Of a stretch of DNA of 64,000 nt, positions 47,086 to 57,900 are shown in pieces. Position 1 is the stretch's first letter, and every line of letters starts with the position of its first letter. Source of the stretch: Butyriboletus loyo (taxonomy: Eukaryota > Basidiomycota > Agaricomycetes > Boletales > Boletaceae). The position numbers and the translations under genes are program-made. The stretch is taken from NCBI GenBank assembly GCA_038093515.1, contig JBBPSI010000014.1:186001-250000 (forward strand), in the 5' to 3' direction. The notes under the pieces were generated by a model that searched no databases, had not been told where the DNA came from, and saw only the letters and a list, made by a program, of their open reading frames with translations.

Positions 47086-49149
47086 ATGAAGGACCTCGAC
47101 GTGCCCAAGCCTACGAAGGAAGAATTGTCGCAAACCGATCTTGCTGCGCTAGAGGGCACTGTCTGGCGCAAGTTCGACAGACGGGTCCTCCCATTATGCA
47201 CTGCCTTTTTTTTCTTCTCTCTCCTGGTATGTATTTGGGCTCGCGAGGTTCATGCTTGATATGCCATACGTAGGACCGGACCAATATCGCGAATGCGCAC
47301 GTAGCTGGCTTGCAGACATCACTGGCGATATCGAATTATCAGGTATATCGGGTGTTCTGGTAATTCTACTGTTGGCTTATCGATTTGTAGTACACCCTGG
47401 CTCTGACCGTAACTTATCTGTATGTGCACGAATATGTATGGTCTTCAGACATTGGTTCATCATCCACCAGCCCGTATGTTGTCGTCGAGCTTCCATCCAC
47501 CTTACTCTTGAAGGTGAATCACAACATCGTTGATAACGCAGCTAGTTATATCATTCCAAACCACAGTATGTAGGACCCAATCTTATGCTTCCTGCCATGG
47601 TTGCAATGTGGGGCGTGGTTTCCGCCACACAGGGTGAACAGCTATCTCTCTCATCTCGATATTGGATGTTGGCTCATAGGAATTCATTAAAGGGCTGGTA
47701 AATAACTATTCTGGATTGCTGGCATGTCGATTTTTCCTGGGATTGTTTGAAGGTGTGGATATTCCAAAGCACCATTCACTCTACTCAGCAAGTACGCCAG
47801 GTGGAATGTTGCCTGGAATCGTTCTCTATCTATCATTCTTCTACCCTCGGAAGAGGTTGCAAACGCGGTATGCCTCGGGCCAGATTCGTGGGACATCATC
47901 TGACATGCTTCCTAGGGTTGCGGTTTTCCTCGTGTCATTATCGCTAGGGGGCACTTTCTCTGGTCTGCTCGCTGCTGCTATCGACCAGATCAATGGAAAG
48001 GGCGGCAGGCCCGGGTGGGCCTGGATATTCATTCTGGTATGTTGTGGCACCGATTGCACCATCAGATGTCACTCATCGGTTGACAGGAAGGCATATTTAC
48101 CTTTGTCTTTGGCGTGATCTCATTTTTCCTCCTTCCTCGTTCTCCCGAAAAAACCCGCTTCTTGACAGAGAAGGAACGGGCGTATGTGATTTCTACCCTG
48201 AAACAAACCGGCTCTATGTCGGATGACGACGACAAGGTCGGGTTTAGCTGGACAGAGGTCGTGAGATCGGCCAAGTCCCCGCACGTGTGGTTTCTTGCTG
48301 TCGCCTTCTTCTTCAATGGTAATTTATCCATACGATCTCGTGAAATTTTACCTTGATTGACAATGGTCCTATCAGATGCGATACTGCTTGGACTGACTTA
48401 GTGAGCTCTGTTTATCGATGTCTCATTCTAATGCTGACATCCATGACGGTAGCTTTGAGCCGACGATCGTCGCTGGTCTCGGATACGCGGGTAACCAAGC
48501 TCAACTCATGAGTGTGCCTCCACTCGCGTTCGCCTTTGTTCGTGCGTATTTTGACAACAAGCTCCTTGACGTTCATTCATCCCGCATTGAAAAAAGTGTC
48601 ACTGATCTCGGCCATCATATCGGACCGCTACCAATGTCGTGGATACATCGTCATATTCTTTTCTCTTCTGGAGGTGATCGGCTTCAGCATGTTTTACGGT
48701 ACGTCGAAGCCATCTGGCTAGAAAAGGATGAGTACCTGACCGACGGCCATGCTTCAGTGAGCACATCGAGCCATGTCCGCTACGGATCCCTTTTTTTGTT
48801 CATTACTGGGGGAAATTGTGCGGCGCCGGCATTGATCACGTGGATGGCGAACAACAGCGCTCCACACGTCCGACGTGCAACATCTGTGGCCATGGCCTTT
48901 ATCACAGGTCAAGCGGGCGGAATACTTTCCATCTGGCTCCTTGGGTTTCTGTCCCCCGGCCCCAACTATACGGCAGCGACAATCGTGTTCATTGCCATGT
49001 CCATTGGTAAGGTAGTCTTCTCGATGGCCAACTTGGTGTACCTTCGGCGAGAAAATCGGTTGAAAGCGGAGAGGAGGGAGAAGATGAAGAAGGAAGAAGA
49101 ACTGGATGGCCTTGGAGATCGTAGTGCGTGGTTTATATATAGTCTGTAG
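47086..49149 (+). CDS. MFS transporter, ACS family, tandem copy C (ancestral start codon lost)
   Basis: The position aligned with the ATG of copies A and B reads ATC (47041-47043) within otherwise matching sequence (ACAATCGACAAGGTCGAGG against ACAATGGACGAGGCCGAGG). The next in-frame ATG, at 47086, would start the protein at MKDLDVPKPTKEELSQ and lose only 15 non-membrane residues. Downstream exons are open and splice as in A and B: DRRVLPLCTAFFFFSLL, DRTNIANAHVAGLQTSLAIS, GLVNNYSGLLACRFFLGLFE, GGMLPGIVLYLSFFYPRKRL, LLPRSPEKTRFLTEKERAYV, FEPTIVAGLGYAGNQAQLMS, and a tail ending SAWFIYSL. The upstream DNA is unrelated to the promoters of A and B. It could be functional with a shorter N-terminus and new promoter, or a young pseudogene. 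Confidence 0.7.
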
Positions 49150-49186
49150 ATCATTGGGTCGTCTGTAAGTCCAGGGCATGACTTTT

Positions 49187-49272
49187 CAGAGAAATGAAAT
49201 TCAGCGAGAACCGGTTAGCACCAAATTCTGACCAGGTTCTCGGCTGGTAGCTGACAAGTTTTGCTCGCCAAT
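49187..49272. repeat. Dispersed ~95-bp repeat, copy 2
   Basis: Matches 27490-27595 over AGAGAAATGAAATT and GGTAGCTGACAAGTTTTGCT. Inverted arms CAGCGAGAACC...GGTTCTCGGCTG suggest a foldback element. It lies just after the stop of MFS copy C and truncates the homology to the 3' flanks of A and B. Confidence 0.55.
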
Positions 49273-49659
49273 GGATATGGTTGGCCATCGATCAATGACA
49301 AGCACGGTGCTTGGCGTGTGCGAGGGACCATTCCGGTGCAGCGTCTCGCTCGCTGACGCTTGAATTGAACACTTTCGGAACAACAGGTATGACACGCGCA
49401 CTCCTTCCTTCGCAGGACGGGCAAGGATGCTCTTTTCTCACTGAGTCCTATTGAAGGGTATGCAGCACAACCTAGGTTGAGATTGATCCGCTGATTGTTC
49501 CGAGGTTAATGGTTCTGCCCATGTGTTGACTTGTTGAAGTAGATCAATCAAAAATGCTAAATTGGTCAGGATCTGCATGATATCTATTGAGCAGCTGACC
49601 ATGGTAAACATTATGTTTGAGTTCAAAAAAGTTCACACACCTCCCCATTTCCAACTTTC

Positions 49660-49740
49660 ATCATAAGATCCCTTTCATTTACTCAAAAGATCACAATCCT
49701 CCTCATGCTTGATTCTGGCCATTCTGCTCAAAAGATCACA
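49660..49740 (+). pseudogene. Tc1 transposase N-terminal remnant
   Basis: Reads IRSLSFTQKITILLMLDSGH and SAQKIT, closely resembling the N-terminal helix-turn-helix start of the Tc1 transposase at 50758 (MRSISSTQKNTILTMLDSGH). It breaks off at a TA followed by CAGTGGCTCAAAAAACTGTC, where another element seems to begin. Confidence 0.6.
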
Positions 49741-49741
49741 T

Positions 49742-49953
49742 ACAGTGGCTCAAAAAACTGTCTGTATGTTTGCATGTTTTACATTAAATATCACTCAATG
49801 CAATAACCCCTGATCCTAACTCTAGATGTTGGGTATATGAAATATGGTACCTGCTCTTGGCCTTCTGTTGGCCCAGGAATCAGGTAATATGGATAAGGTT
49901 TGATGGAATGTCAGCTATTTTAAAATGACAGATCATGTGGACAGTTTTTTGAC
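49742..49953. repeat. Possible small non-autonomous element
   Basis: TCAAAAAACTGTC near 49753 is inverted at the far side as GACAGTTTTTTGA near 49940, enclosing about 190 bp. The left end is preceded by TA. It may be a MITE; the outer right end is not resolved. Confidence 0.35.
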
Positions 49954-49985
49954 TTTAAGTTTTGATCATATACAGTGAGTGAAAA

Positions 49986-50413
49986 TGTTACGGTAGTGGT
50001 CTACTTTTTCTCTCCACTACCACTTGGACTACTTCATTCACCTAGCCTTTTGCTAGTGCCTTTTGAGCAGTATGAGCCGCTCTAGCTTAGTCATCATTTC
50101 CCACACACGGATGCGCTTTCTTTTGTACTCCAGAATCTTCTAGAGTACTCCTTCCCCATTTGTAGTTTTGCTCTCGCGACCAGGTTGGGAACATGGTCTG
50201 TGCGCAGACCTCCAGTAGTATAAAGACCCAGTCTTTACACCCATGTACTCTATCTAGTTCTATGCAGATACCTGCTAGCAATTAGTTTCCTTCCAGACTC
50301 TTAGTGTGCGCACTAAGACATAGTCTGAGACCCAGCTCAGAAACACTTCACGAGTCCTGCAGCTACTCCAGAGTGCCGCCTCGCTGTTCTAGTTGTTAGC
50401 ACCCAGTGTAACA
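49986..50413 (+). mobile_element. Solo LTR, family A, in the left inverted repeat of Tc1
   Basis: 428 bp, starting TGTTACGGTAGTGG and ending CCCAGTGTAACA, flanked by the 5-bp duplication GAAAA (49981-49985, 50414-50418). It contains a TATA-like GTATAAAG and a TCTTAGTG-TGCG-CACTAAGA hairpin. It is the same family as 55350-55775 (reverse) and the 5' LTR at 62132. Confidence 0.92.
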
Positions 50414-50757
50414 GAAAAAACCCTTGCAATGTTTTACTGTTTTGTACTAGATGCCATGTAGCACCTGATGGTGTGGGAATTCCACTTAGTGTTGGTGAGA
50501 TGGGTGATAGCACTGCCTCCTGGACACAAATAGGTCCCTGGGTCATGTGATGTGGCCATGTGGCCATGGAGATATGTCTATTCTAAAACAGGTATACCAT
50601 TGCAAGGGTTTATTCACTTTCAGCCTCAATAGTGGAATCTCAGTCAAATGAAAGGATAATTGTGTTTGTTTGATCCTACAAACAAAGATACACATATAAA
50701 CATTATGTCTGAGTTGGAAAAAGGTCACATACTTCTTTCTTCCCAACTTCTACTACT

Positions 50758-52273
50758 ATGAGATCTATTTCCTCTACCCAAAAGAATACCATCTTGACCA
50801 TGCTTGATTCTGGCCATTCTGCTTGCTCCATTTCCTCCACCACTGACCTTCATACTTCCACCATATCTAGGCTTTGTTCCAAGGAGCATTCTACTCTGCA
50901 AAAGTCCACTGGAGATCATCCATCCAAACTATCCCCTGTCAATATCTGCCATGCCATTCATCTCATCTCTACTCACAAGGCAGAAAATGCTGTCCAAGTG
51001 ACCAAAGCTCTCACAAATATTATCAACCAACCCCTCAACCCCAACACAGTATGCCAGCACTTGAAAAAATCTGGTATGAAAGCTGTGGTCAAGTGAAAAC
51101 AACCTATTATCTCTGCCAGGCATTGCAAGGCAAGACTAGACATTGCCTGTGCTTACAAAGATTGGACTCTGGAGGACTGGAAGAGGGTAGTATGGTCTGA
51201 TGAGACTAAAATCAATTGCCTAGGGTCAGATGGACACAAATGGGTGTGGAAAAAGCCAGGGGAGAGTGTTACGAGACAACGAAGTTATCAAGTCACACGA
51301 AGTTCCACTACTGTTGCAGTACTACACAGGTACTGGCGAGGTGTAATGAGGATAGCTCAAATCTTAATCTCTCAACTGTTGCCAGCGAATAAGACAAGTG
51401 GTTAAAGCTAGGGAATCCTAGTCTAACCACGAGCCCTTTTATATTGTACAGGGACGCGCACAGACCATGCTGTGCGTGTGAAGATTTACTATACATGGAT
51501 AGACTAAAGAAGAGAAGTGCAACGGTGATTAACCACACGAGGCGCGGGGATCAAAAAGAAGAGAAGTAAACGGAGATTAAATACATGTGTCGTGACATCA
51601 TAGAGTCTAGGCCTGGTCTAGGCCATGACATCATATGCTTAGTCAGCAAGAGATCACATGTAAGTTCCCACGATCACGTGCGCTATGTCACGTGACCTTT
51701 GAAAGTGAAAACGACCAAGTCTGAATGGAAAATGTACAATGTGTACGAATAAGATGTTATGATTATAACAGAGAGGCTCAGTGACAGACTGGTAGAGAGA
51801 ACACTCAAGTTTGAAGGAGGTTCTGTGATGATGTGTGGCTGGAGGGGTTTGGCTATGCCACCAAGATTGATGGTAGGATGGATGGGAATTTATACCTTCA
51901 AATTTTGAAGGATGAACTTCAAGATTCCCTTCAGTATTATGATCTCAATTCTCCTGACACCATTTTCCAACAAGACAATGACCCCAAGCACACCTGCAAG
52001 AAGGTCAAGGAGTGGCTAGATGAACAGGAGTTTAGTACTATGGTATGGCCAGCACAGTCTCCTGATCTTAATCCAATAGAACATGCCTGGAGTTACCTCA
52101 AGAGGAGACTTGCAGAATATGAACACCCATGCAAGAGAATACTGGAGTTGTGGGAGAGAATTCAGGTGGAGTGGGACAAGATACCAGTTGCAGAGTATCA
52201 GAAGTTGATTGAAAGCATGCCTAGGAGGGTTCAGGCAGTTCTCAAGGCCAAAGGAGGCTATACCAAGTACTGA
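50758..52273 (+). pseudogene. Tc1 transposase (DD34E), interrupted
   Basis: N-terminal helix-turn-helix segment (MRSISSTQKNTILTMLDSGH, SACSISSTTDLHTSTISRL, HLKKSGMKAVVK), then an in-frame TGA at 51094-51096, then the first catalytic Asp in VVWSDETKINCLG. A solo LTR splits the frame after KKPGE; removing it and one copy of GAGAG rejoins the frame as KPGERLSDRLVERTLKFEGG. A frameshift near 51833 follows, and the last segment carries the second Asp and the Glu (FQQDNDPKHT and SPDLNPIEHAW, 34 residues between them). One stop, one frameshift and one insertion make it inactive. Confidence 0.9.
51267..51770 (+). mobile_element. Solo LTR, family B, inside the Tc1 transposase
   Basis: 504 bp, TGTTACGAGACAAC to ATGATTATAACA, flanked by GAGAG (51262-51266, 51771-51775). 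It contains two TGACATCA motifs and two CACGTG E-boxes. Same family as 61134-61659. Confidence 0.9.
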
Positions 52274-53107
52274 TATCTCCCAAATACCCTTCTTCCACCA
52301 AAAGTGAATAAACCCTTGCAATGGTATACCTGTTTTAGAATAGACATATCTCCACAGCCACATGGCCACATCACATGACCCAGGGACCTATTTGTAGCCA
52401 GGAGGCAGTGCTATCACCCATCTCACCAACACTAAGTGGAATTCCCACACCATCAGGTGCTACATGGCATCTAGTACAAAATAGTGAAACATTGCAAGGG
52501 TTTTTTCACTCACTGTATATTAGACCCTAGATGCTGTAATATCATTACATACATCCATAAAGGGTCCCATTATGTCACCTTTATGTAACTGAGTATCAGC
52601 CAACATATATAAACCCCATCCTCCTATGATTACTTTCTCACCATCACTATGAAATCCATTTCCACCTCTCTAAGACAAAATATTATCTCTCTCTCCTCTC
52701 TTGGCCTTTCAACTAGGAAGATTGCCTCCCAGACTGGCCTAGGAAAGTCTACTGTGACTAGGGTACTCCAAGAGATCCAACCTGACAAGGAGAAGCTTCA
52801 TGCTGGCTGTCCTTCTAAGCTTACTTCTACTAACTGTTACAGTTTTACCCCTAAGTGTATTCCGCTACTCGTTTTCCCATGCTCTCATGCTCTGCTGTCC
52901 TGCCATCCTCATGATGCTGCCAATTGCCCACTTCCCAGTTGCCAGTGGACAGTCATCCACTCTTCCAGTCACTCCTAGATGTCTTAGTCCCAAGATACTG
53001 AGACAGCCCCCTATCGCTGTCCTGCCAGACCAGACTCTTCAGCTGAGCTGTCACATCCCCTTCCTTCTTAACCAATGACATTTGTTACATCATGTGACTA
53101 GCATGTG

Positions 53108-53602
53108 TGTTACAATTCATTCTTTTCTTTTCTTTTCTACTTAAGCATATCTCACGATAGCTTATCCTTTAGCCAACGCAACTCGGAATATTCTTCTTTC
53201 GCTTCTTAGATAGCGAGATCCAACCCTCGATCTATCGCTTCCCTTTAAGGTACTCCTATGGAATATTCCATAACCTTCTATCGTACGACTTCCCTTCGCC
53301 CAATGGCAATTCTCCTCCATATCGTACAATAGCCCTCTTTCCTCTTTTATCCTTGGTCCGTGCACGTTCCCCTGTATTATAAATATGATGAGATCTAGCT
53401 ACGTTGTACTCTAAGCTAGATCTACTTGGAATCATCATCGATATCCTTGTCCTCTCGTCTCTAGTAGCGAGTTGTCTTTCTTCAACTTGAACACCGGATA
53501 AATCCTTCATCTTGAAGGTTAGACTTGAACGTCTAGAAGACTTCTTGAGTTCCAGAACTATATCCAAGTCTACGCTCGTACTTACCCAGTCCAAGCGTAA
53601 CA
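53108..53602 (+). repeat. 5' LTR of the chromovirus
   Basis: 495 bp, TGTTACAATTC to CCAAGCGTAACA. TATAAATA at 53378-53385 is a likely TATA box. TAAGCTAGATCT at 53412-53423, about 30 bp downstream, is the likely start of the transcript and is complementary to the primer-binding site. Confidence 0.93.
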
Positions 53603-53604
53603 AA

Positions 53605-53616
53605 AGATCTAGCTTA
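53605..53616 (+). promoter_or_regulatory. Predicted self-priming site of the chromovirus
   Basis: AGATCTAGCTTA lies two bases after the 5' LTR and is the exact reverse complement of TAAGCTAGATCT (53412-53423) in the LTR. The layout equals that of Tf1, where the folded 5' end of the RNA primes minus-strand synthesis. Confidence 0.7.
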
Positions 53617-53813
53617 TCTCAAAGAACGACCACCATCGCTGTGGTCCTATCCCCACCATTCAACCCTACCCAAAGAAACCCTTCGCCGGTCCTTCTTCAT
53701 CCCGAAAACCCACTCGCCTCCAACCTAGAACTCCCCCTCCTGTTATCACCTCGGACCCTGAACCAGAACCCCCCGAATCAGCCGAATCGGAGATAGAAAC
53801 AGATGTCCATCTT

Positions 53814-54893
53814 ATGGACGAAGAATCAAAGCTTGACGACGAAGAGACCACACAGGAAATTTCTAAATCCCTCTCCGACCTCTTTATTCCACGATCCCCC
53901 TCCTCTCCTTCTGAACTGCCTTCCCCCACACCTGGTCCTTCGCCCATCAGCTTTAGAAAACCAAGAATGTCGACATACAAACCGACAGAGCTTAAGATAG
54001 GCTCACCTGAAGACTACGACGGAAGCTATGACAAATCAAACCCATGGCTATTAACGGTCAAGTCATACCTCCTCATCAATGAAGAACTATATGATACAGA
54101 CAACAACAAGATTGCCTTCGCCCTCTCATACATGAAGAAAGGCATAGCATACCAATGGGCGACAATCTTCAGACAAGCTGCTCTAAGCGGAACCTCCCCC
54201 TCCTACGGAAAATGGAGTGACTTCGAACAGGCCTTCAGAGCGAACTTTGAACATGCAGATACGAAAGGAACAGCGATAGCTAAACTCGCCACCATGAAAG
54301 TAGGAGGAAAGAATAAGAAGGGAGAAAGGATGGATTTAGAAGAATACCTCGCTGAGTTTCAGACCGCCGCTTCACGATCAGAATTAACTGAAGATGTGGC
54401 CCTCATCGAGTTCTTCTCCAGAGGACTCAACGCCTCTCTCACCCGCTGAATTTATGGCATGGATACCCCCCCAACCACGATGACAGGATGGTACAAACAA
54501 GCCATTCATTTCAAAACGCAATGGGACAAAGCCGATGCAGTCATCTCCCGATCCTCCCACAAAGAACCATTGCGCCCCATGCACTACACTCCACCTCGAA
54601 AGGAGAAAGAACCTGACTACATGGACGTCGATTCCATCCGACTATCTAAGGAACAAGTCGAAGAACATCGACGAAAAGGAAAATGCTTCAATTGCCATGA
54701 AGCAGGACATCTATCTCGGAACTGTCCGAAGAAGAAAGGAAAAGGACCCGAGAAGAATGTGAGGAGAGCAGAGAAAGAGGTTCCCAGGCTGGTTGAAGTA
54801 GAAAGCGACGACAAAGAGGATGAAGAAACCCTACAAGTTGGCAGAACTTTGACCCTCAAAGACCTTCTCATCAACTGGGAAGAGGATTTTTAA
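53814..54893 (+). pseudogene. Chromovirus gag with one in-frame TGA
   Basis: Capsid-like domain (LKIGSPEDYDGSYDKSNPWL, KGIAYQWATIF, FEQAFRANFEHADTKGTAIA, FFSRGLNASLTR), then TGA at 54447-54449, then the nucleocapsid zinc knuckle CFNCHEAGHLSRNC and an acidic end closing with TAA. The frame is unchanged across the TGA. An open Pro/Glu-rich leader without any ATG extends upstream to about 53613. Confidence 0.9.
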
Positions 54894-54910
54894 AACGGAG
54901 GCCTTGATCA

Positions 54911-57900
54911 ATGCGAGTCCCCTCCCATTCCATATCATGTGCTCCTGTAATACTAGCTGACTCCGAGAAAGGTTCAATAAAAGTCTCAGCTCAGTTAATC
55001 GACCCAAACGAAGTGCTAAAAATCATTGAAACCTCCACCCTCATTGACTCAGGTGCAGATGTCTCATGCATCGACTGGGACTTTGTCAAGAAACATCACC
55101 TACCACGAGAACGACTCCCCACCCACATCCCTGTATGAAATGTCGACCAAACAAGAAACAAAAATGGCGACATCCGATTCACCACCTCCCCCTATTTTAA
55201 AATAGGAGGGATGGTACAGAAAACAAAATTCTATGTCATGCATTGTGGCAAAGAAAACGTAATCCTTGGACTCCCCTGGTTAAAAGCGACCAACCCCATC
55301 ATTGACTGGAAGAAGAAGACCATTACCATCAACAAATCAAAAGACAAATTGTTACGCTGGGCGCTAACAATTGAACAGTGAGGAGGTACTCTGGAGTGGC
55401 CTCAAGACTCGAGAGACGATTCTGGGTGAGTCTCAGACTACGTCTTAGTGCGCACACTAAGAGTCTGGAAGTGATACTAATTGCTAGCAGTAGGCTGCGT
55501 AGAACTAGATACAGTCCTAGGCGTAAAGACAGAAGTTTTATACTACTGAGGTCTGCGCACAGACCATGCTCCCTAATCGGGTCGCGAGAGCGAAAGTACG
55601 AATGAGGAAAAGATACTCTAGAACATTCTGGAGTATGAAGGAAAGTGCGTCCGTGTGCGAGAAGTGATGACTAAGCAGGAACGGTTGTTACCGTTCAACA
55701 GGAACTAGCAAAAGGCTAGGTGAATGTAGTAGTCCCAATGGTAGTGGAGAGAAAAAGTAGACCACTACTGTAACACAAATCCTTAGACCTATATTTCTTG
55801 CATACGTCGAAACGAGGAACCTATCTCTCAAAGAACTCGAAACCAGAAAAGAAGTTCAACATTCCTGGGCATATCAATGTCAACTATGTCCAACAAGAAA
55901 AGATCTTCGACTTCTGCAAGTACCAACTCCCTGAAACGTTCACCGAAAAAGCCAAACAACAATATTCTATCAATCGAGTACTTAAGAAATGTGTTCAGTA
56001 CTTTCCAAACACCCCTGAAGCAAAACAAATTCGCGCCTTCACCACCTCCACGAAACTAGCACAAGAAGCTGAACGAAACAAACCAAAACCCACCCTTCCA
56101 AAAGAATACGAAGAATTCAGTGAAATCTTCACAAAAGAAGCCACAGATCACATACACCCATCCCGACCATACGACCATGCGATCCACCTCAATGAAACAT
56201 TTGTCCCGAAAGTCTCAAAGATCTATCCATTGAACCCTGAGGAGAGAAAGGCGATGGGGGACTTCTTAGAAGAAAACTTACGAATGGGAAAAATCCGACC
56301 CTCCAAATCCCCACAAGCATCGCCCTTCTTTTTCGTCAAAAAAAAAGATGGAGGACTTCGCCCCTGCCAAGATTACAGATATGTCAATGAACATACAATC
56401 AAAGATGCATACCCCCTTCCCCTAATATCCGACCTCGTCAATAAACTTAAAGATGCCAAGGTCTTCACCAAGTTTGATGTTCGATGGGGATACAACAATG
56501 TGCGAATCAAGGATGGAGATCAATGGAAAGCCGCCTTCATCACACACAAAGGGCTCTTTGAACCGACAGTAATGTTTTTCGGACTTTCCAACTCCCCCCC
56601 CACGTTCCAAAGATTTATGAATGATTCGTTCAGAGACCTCATCGCAGAAGGATGGCTTGTCATTTACATGGACAACATCCTCATCTTCTCCCCTGACGAA
56701 GAAACCCATCAAGAAAGAACCCGATGAGTCCTCCAACGAATGAAGGAACTTGATCTATGTCTCAAACTAGAAAAATGCAATTTTGCAACAAAGGAAGTTG
56801 AATACCTTGGAATGATCATCAAACCAGGGCAGGTAGCAATGGACCCAGTGAAGTTGAAAGGGATTTCAGAATGGCCAACACCCCAGAAGGTCAAGGATGT
56901 GCGATCCTTCCTAGGATTCGCCAATTTCTATCGACGATTTATTCCCCATTATTCTGACATCGCCCGACCCCTCCTGGACTTGACAAAGAAGACGCAAGCA
57001 TGGGAGTGGCTCGAACGTCAACAAATTGCCTTCACCACCCTCAAGAATATATTCCTCTCAGGACCAGTCCTCACCATGCCAGACTTGGCTAGGCCATTTG
57101 CAATAACCACCGATGCCTTGAAACACGCCTCAGGAGGAGTCCTTTTACAGGCTGATGCCAACGGAGAATGGCACCCCTGCGCCTACCTTTCTCAAACCTT
57201 CTCCCCAGCGGAACGAAACTACAACATCTACGATCGAGAACTCCTCGCAGTAATCAGAGCCCTGAAAACATGGCGCCACTACCTCCAAGGATCTCAGTAC
57301 CCAGTAAACATCTTTACCGATCACAAGAACCTTACATACTTCCAACAACCGCAGAAGCTGAACTGACACCAAGCACAATGGCTTCTAGACCTTGCAGACT
57401 TTGATCTAAAGATAACCCATGTACCAGGAAAGGATCTCTCAGCCCCTGATGCATTATCTCGATGACCCGACCTTATCCCCTCCACTGACACTGACAATGA
57501 TGATGTCACCCTCCTTCCCACCACCCTCTTCACCAACCTCATTGACACTGAACTGCGAGATTGTATCTCTTCATCCTTCTCTTCTGACCCCCTTGTCCTC
57601 GATTCCCTCCAAGCAATGGAAGGAACAATCCCCCAGAAATTCAGATCTCGACTTTCTGACTGGAAATTCGACGCTGGCATCCTTACGTATCAAGGGTGGG
57701 TCTACATCCCTGCAGACCTTCGAAAAACCATGCTGGAGCGACACCATGACCACCCGACAGCAGGCCATCCTGGATACCTGAAAATCCGTCAACTGGTCGC
57801 TTCTGAATGCTGGTGGCCTGGTCTTGCTACTTTCGTCCGAAAGTACGTTGAAGGATGCACAGCCTGTCAACAGAACAAGGCCAATACTCACCCAACAACC

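Larger units (their letters stand above)
49150..49742. other. Gene-free stretch at the edge of the transposon nest
   Basis: The first ~35 bp match the 3' flanks of the other MFS copies, then the small repeat at 49187-49272 interrupts. No gene follows until Tc1-type remnants begin near 49660. Confidence 0.5.
49973..52515 (+). mobile_element. Tc1/mariner element with ~220-bp terminal inverted repeats, carrying two solo LTRs
   Basis: Ends CAGTGAGTGAAAA...TTTTTTCACTCACTG are flanked by TA (49971-49972 and 52516-52517), the Tc1/mariner target duplication. The right inverted repeat (about 52293-52515) matches the left one (49973-49985 plus 50419-50620 once the inserted LTR is removed) over roughly 220 bp, including TGGAATTCCCACACCATCAG-type sequence. 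Each repeat also has CCCTTGCAATG inverted near both of its own ends. It encodes a broken DD34E transposase. Solo LTRs lie at 49986-50413 and 51267-51770. Without them the element would be about 1.6 kb. Confidence 0.9.

Noticed and set aside
53256..53603. Open frame on the minus strand within the 5' LTR, repeated in the 3' LTR
   Set aside because: It is repeated only because the LTRs are repeated; no motif and antisense to the promoter region.
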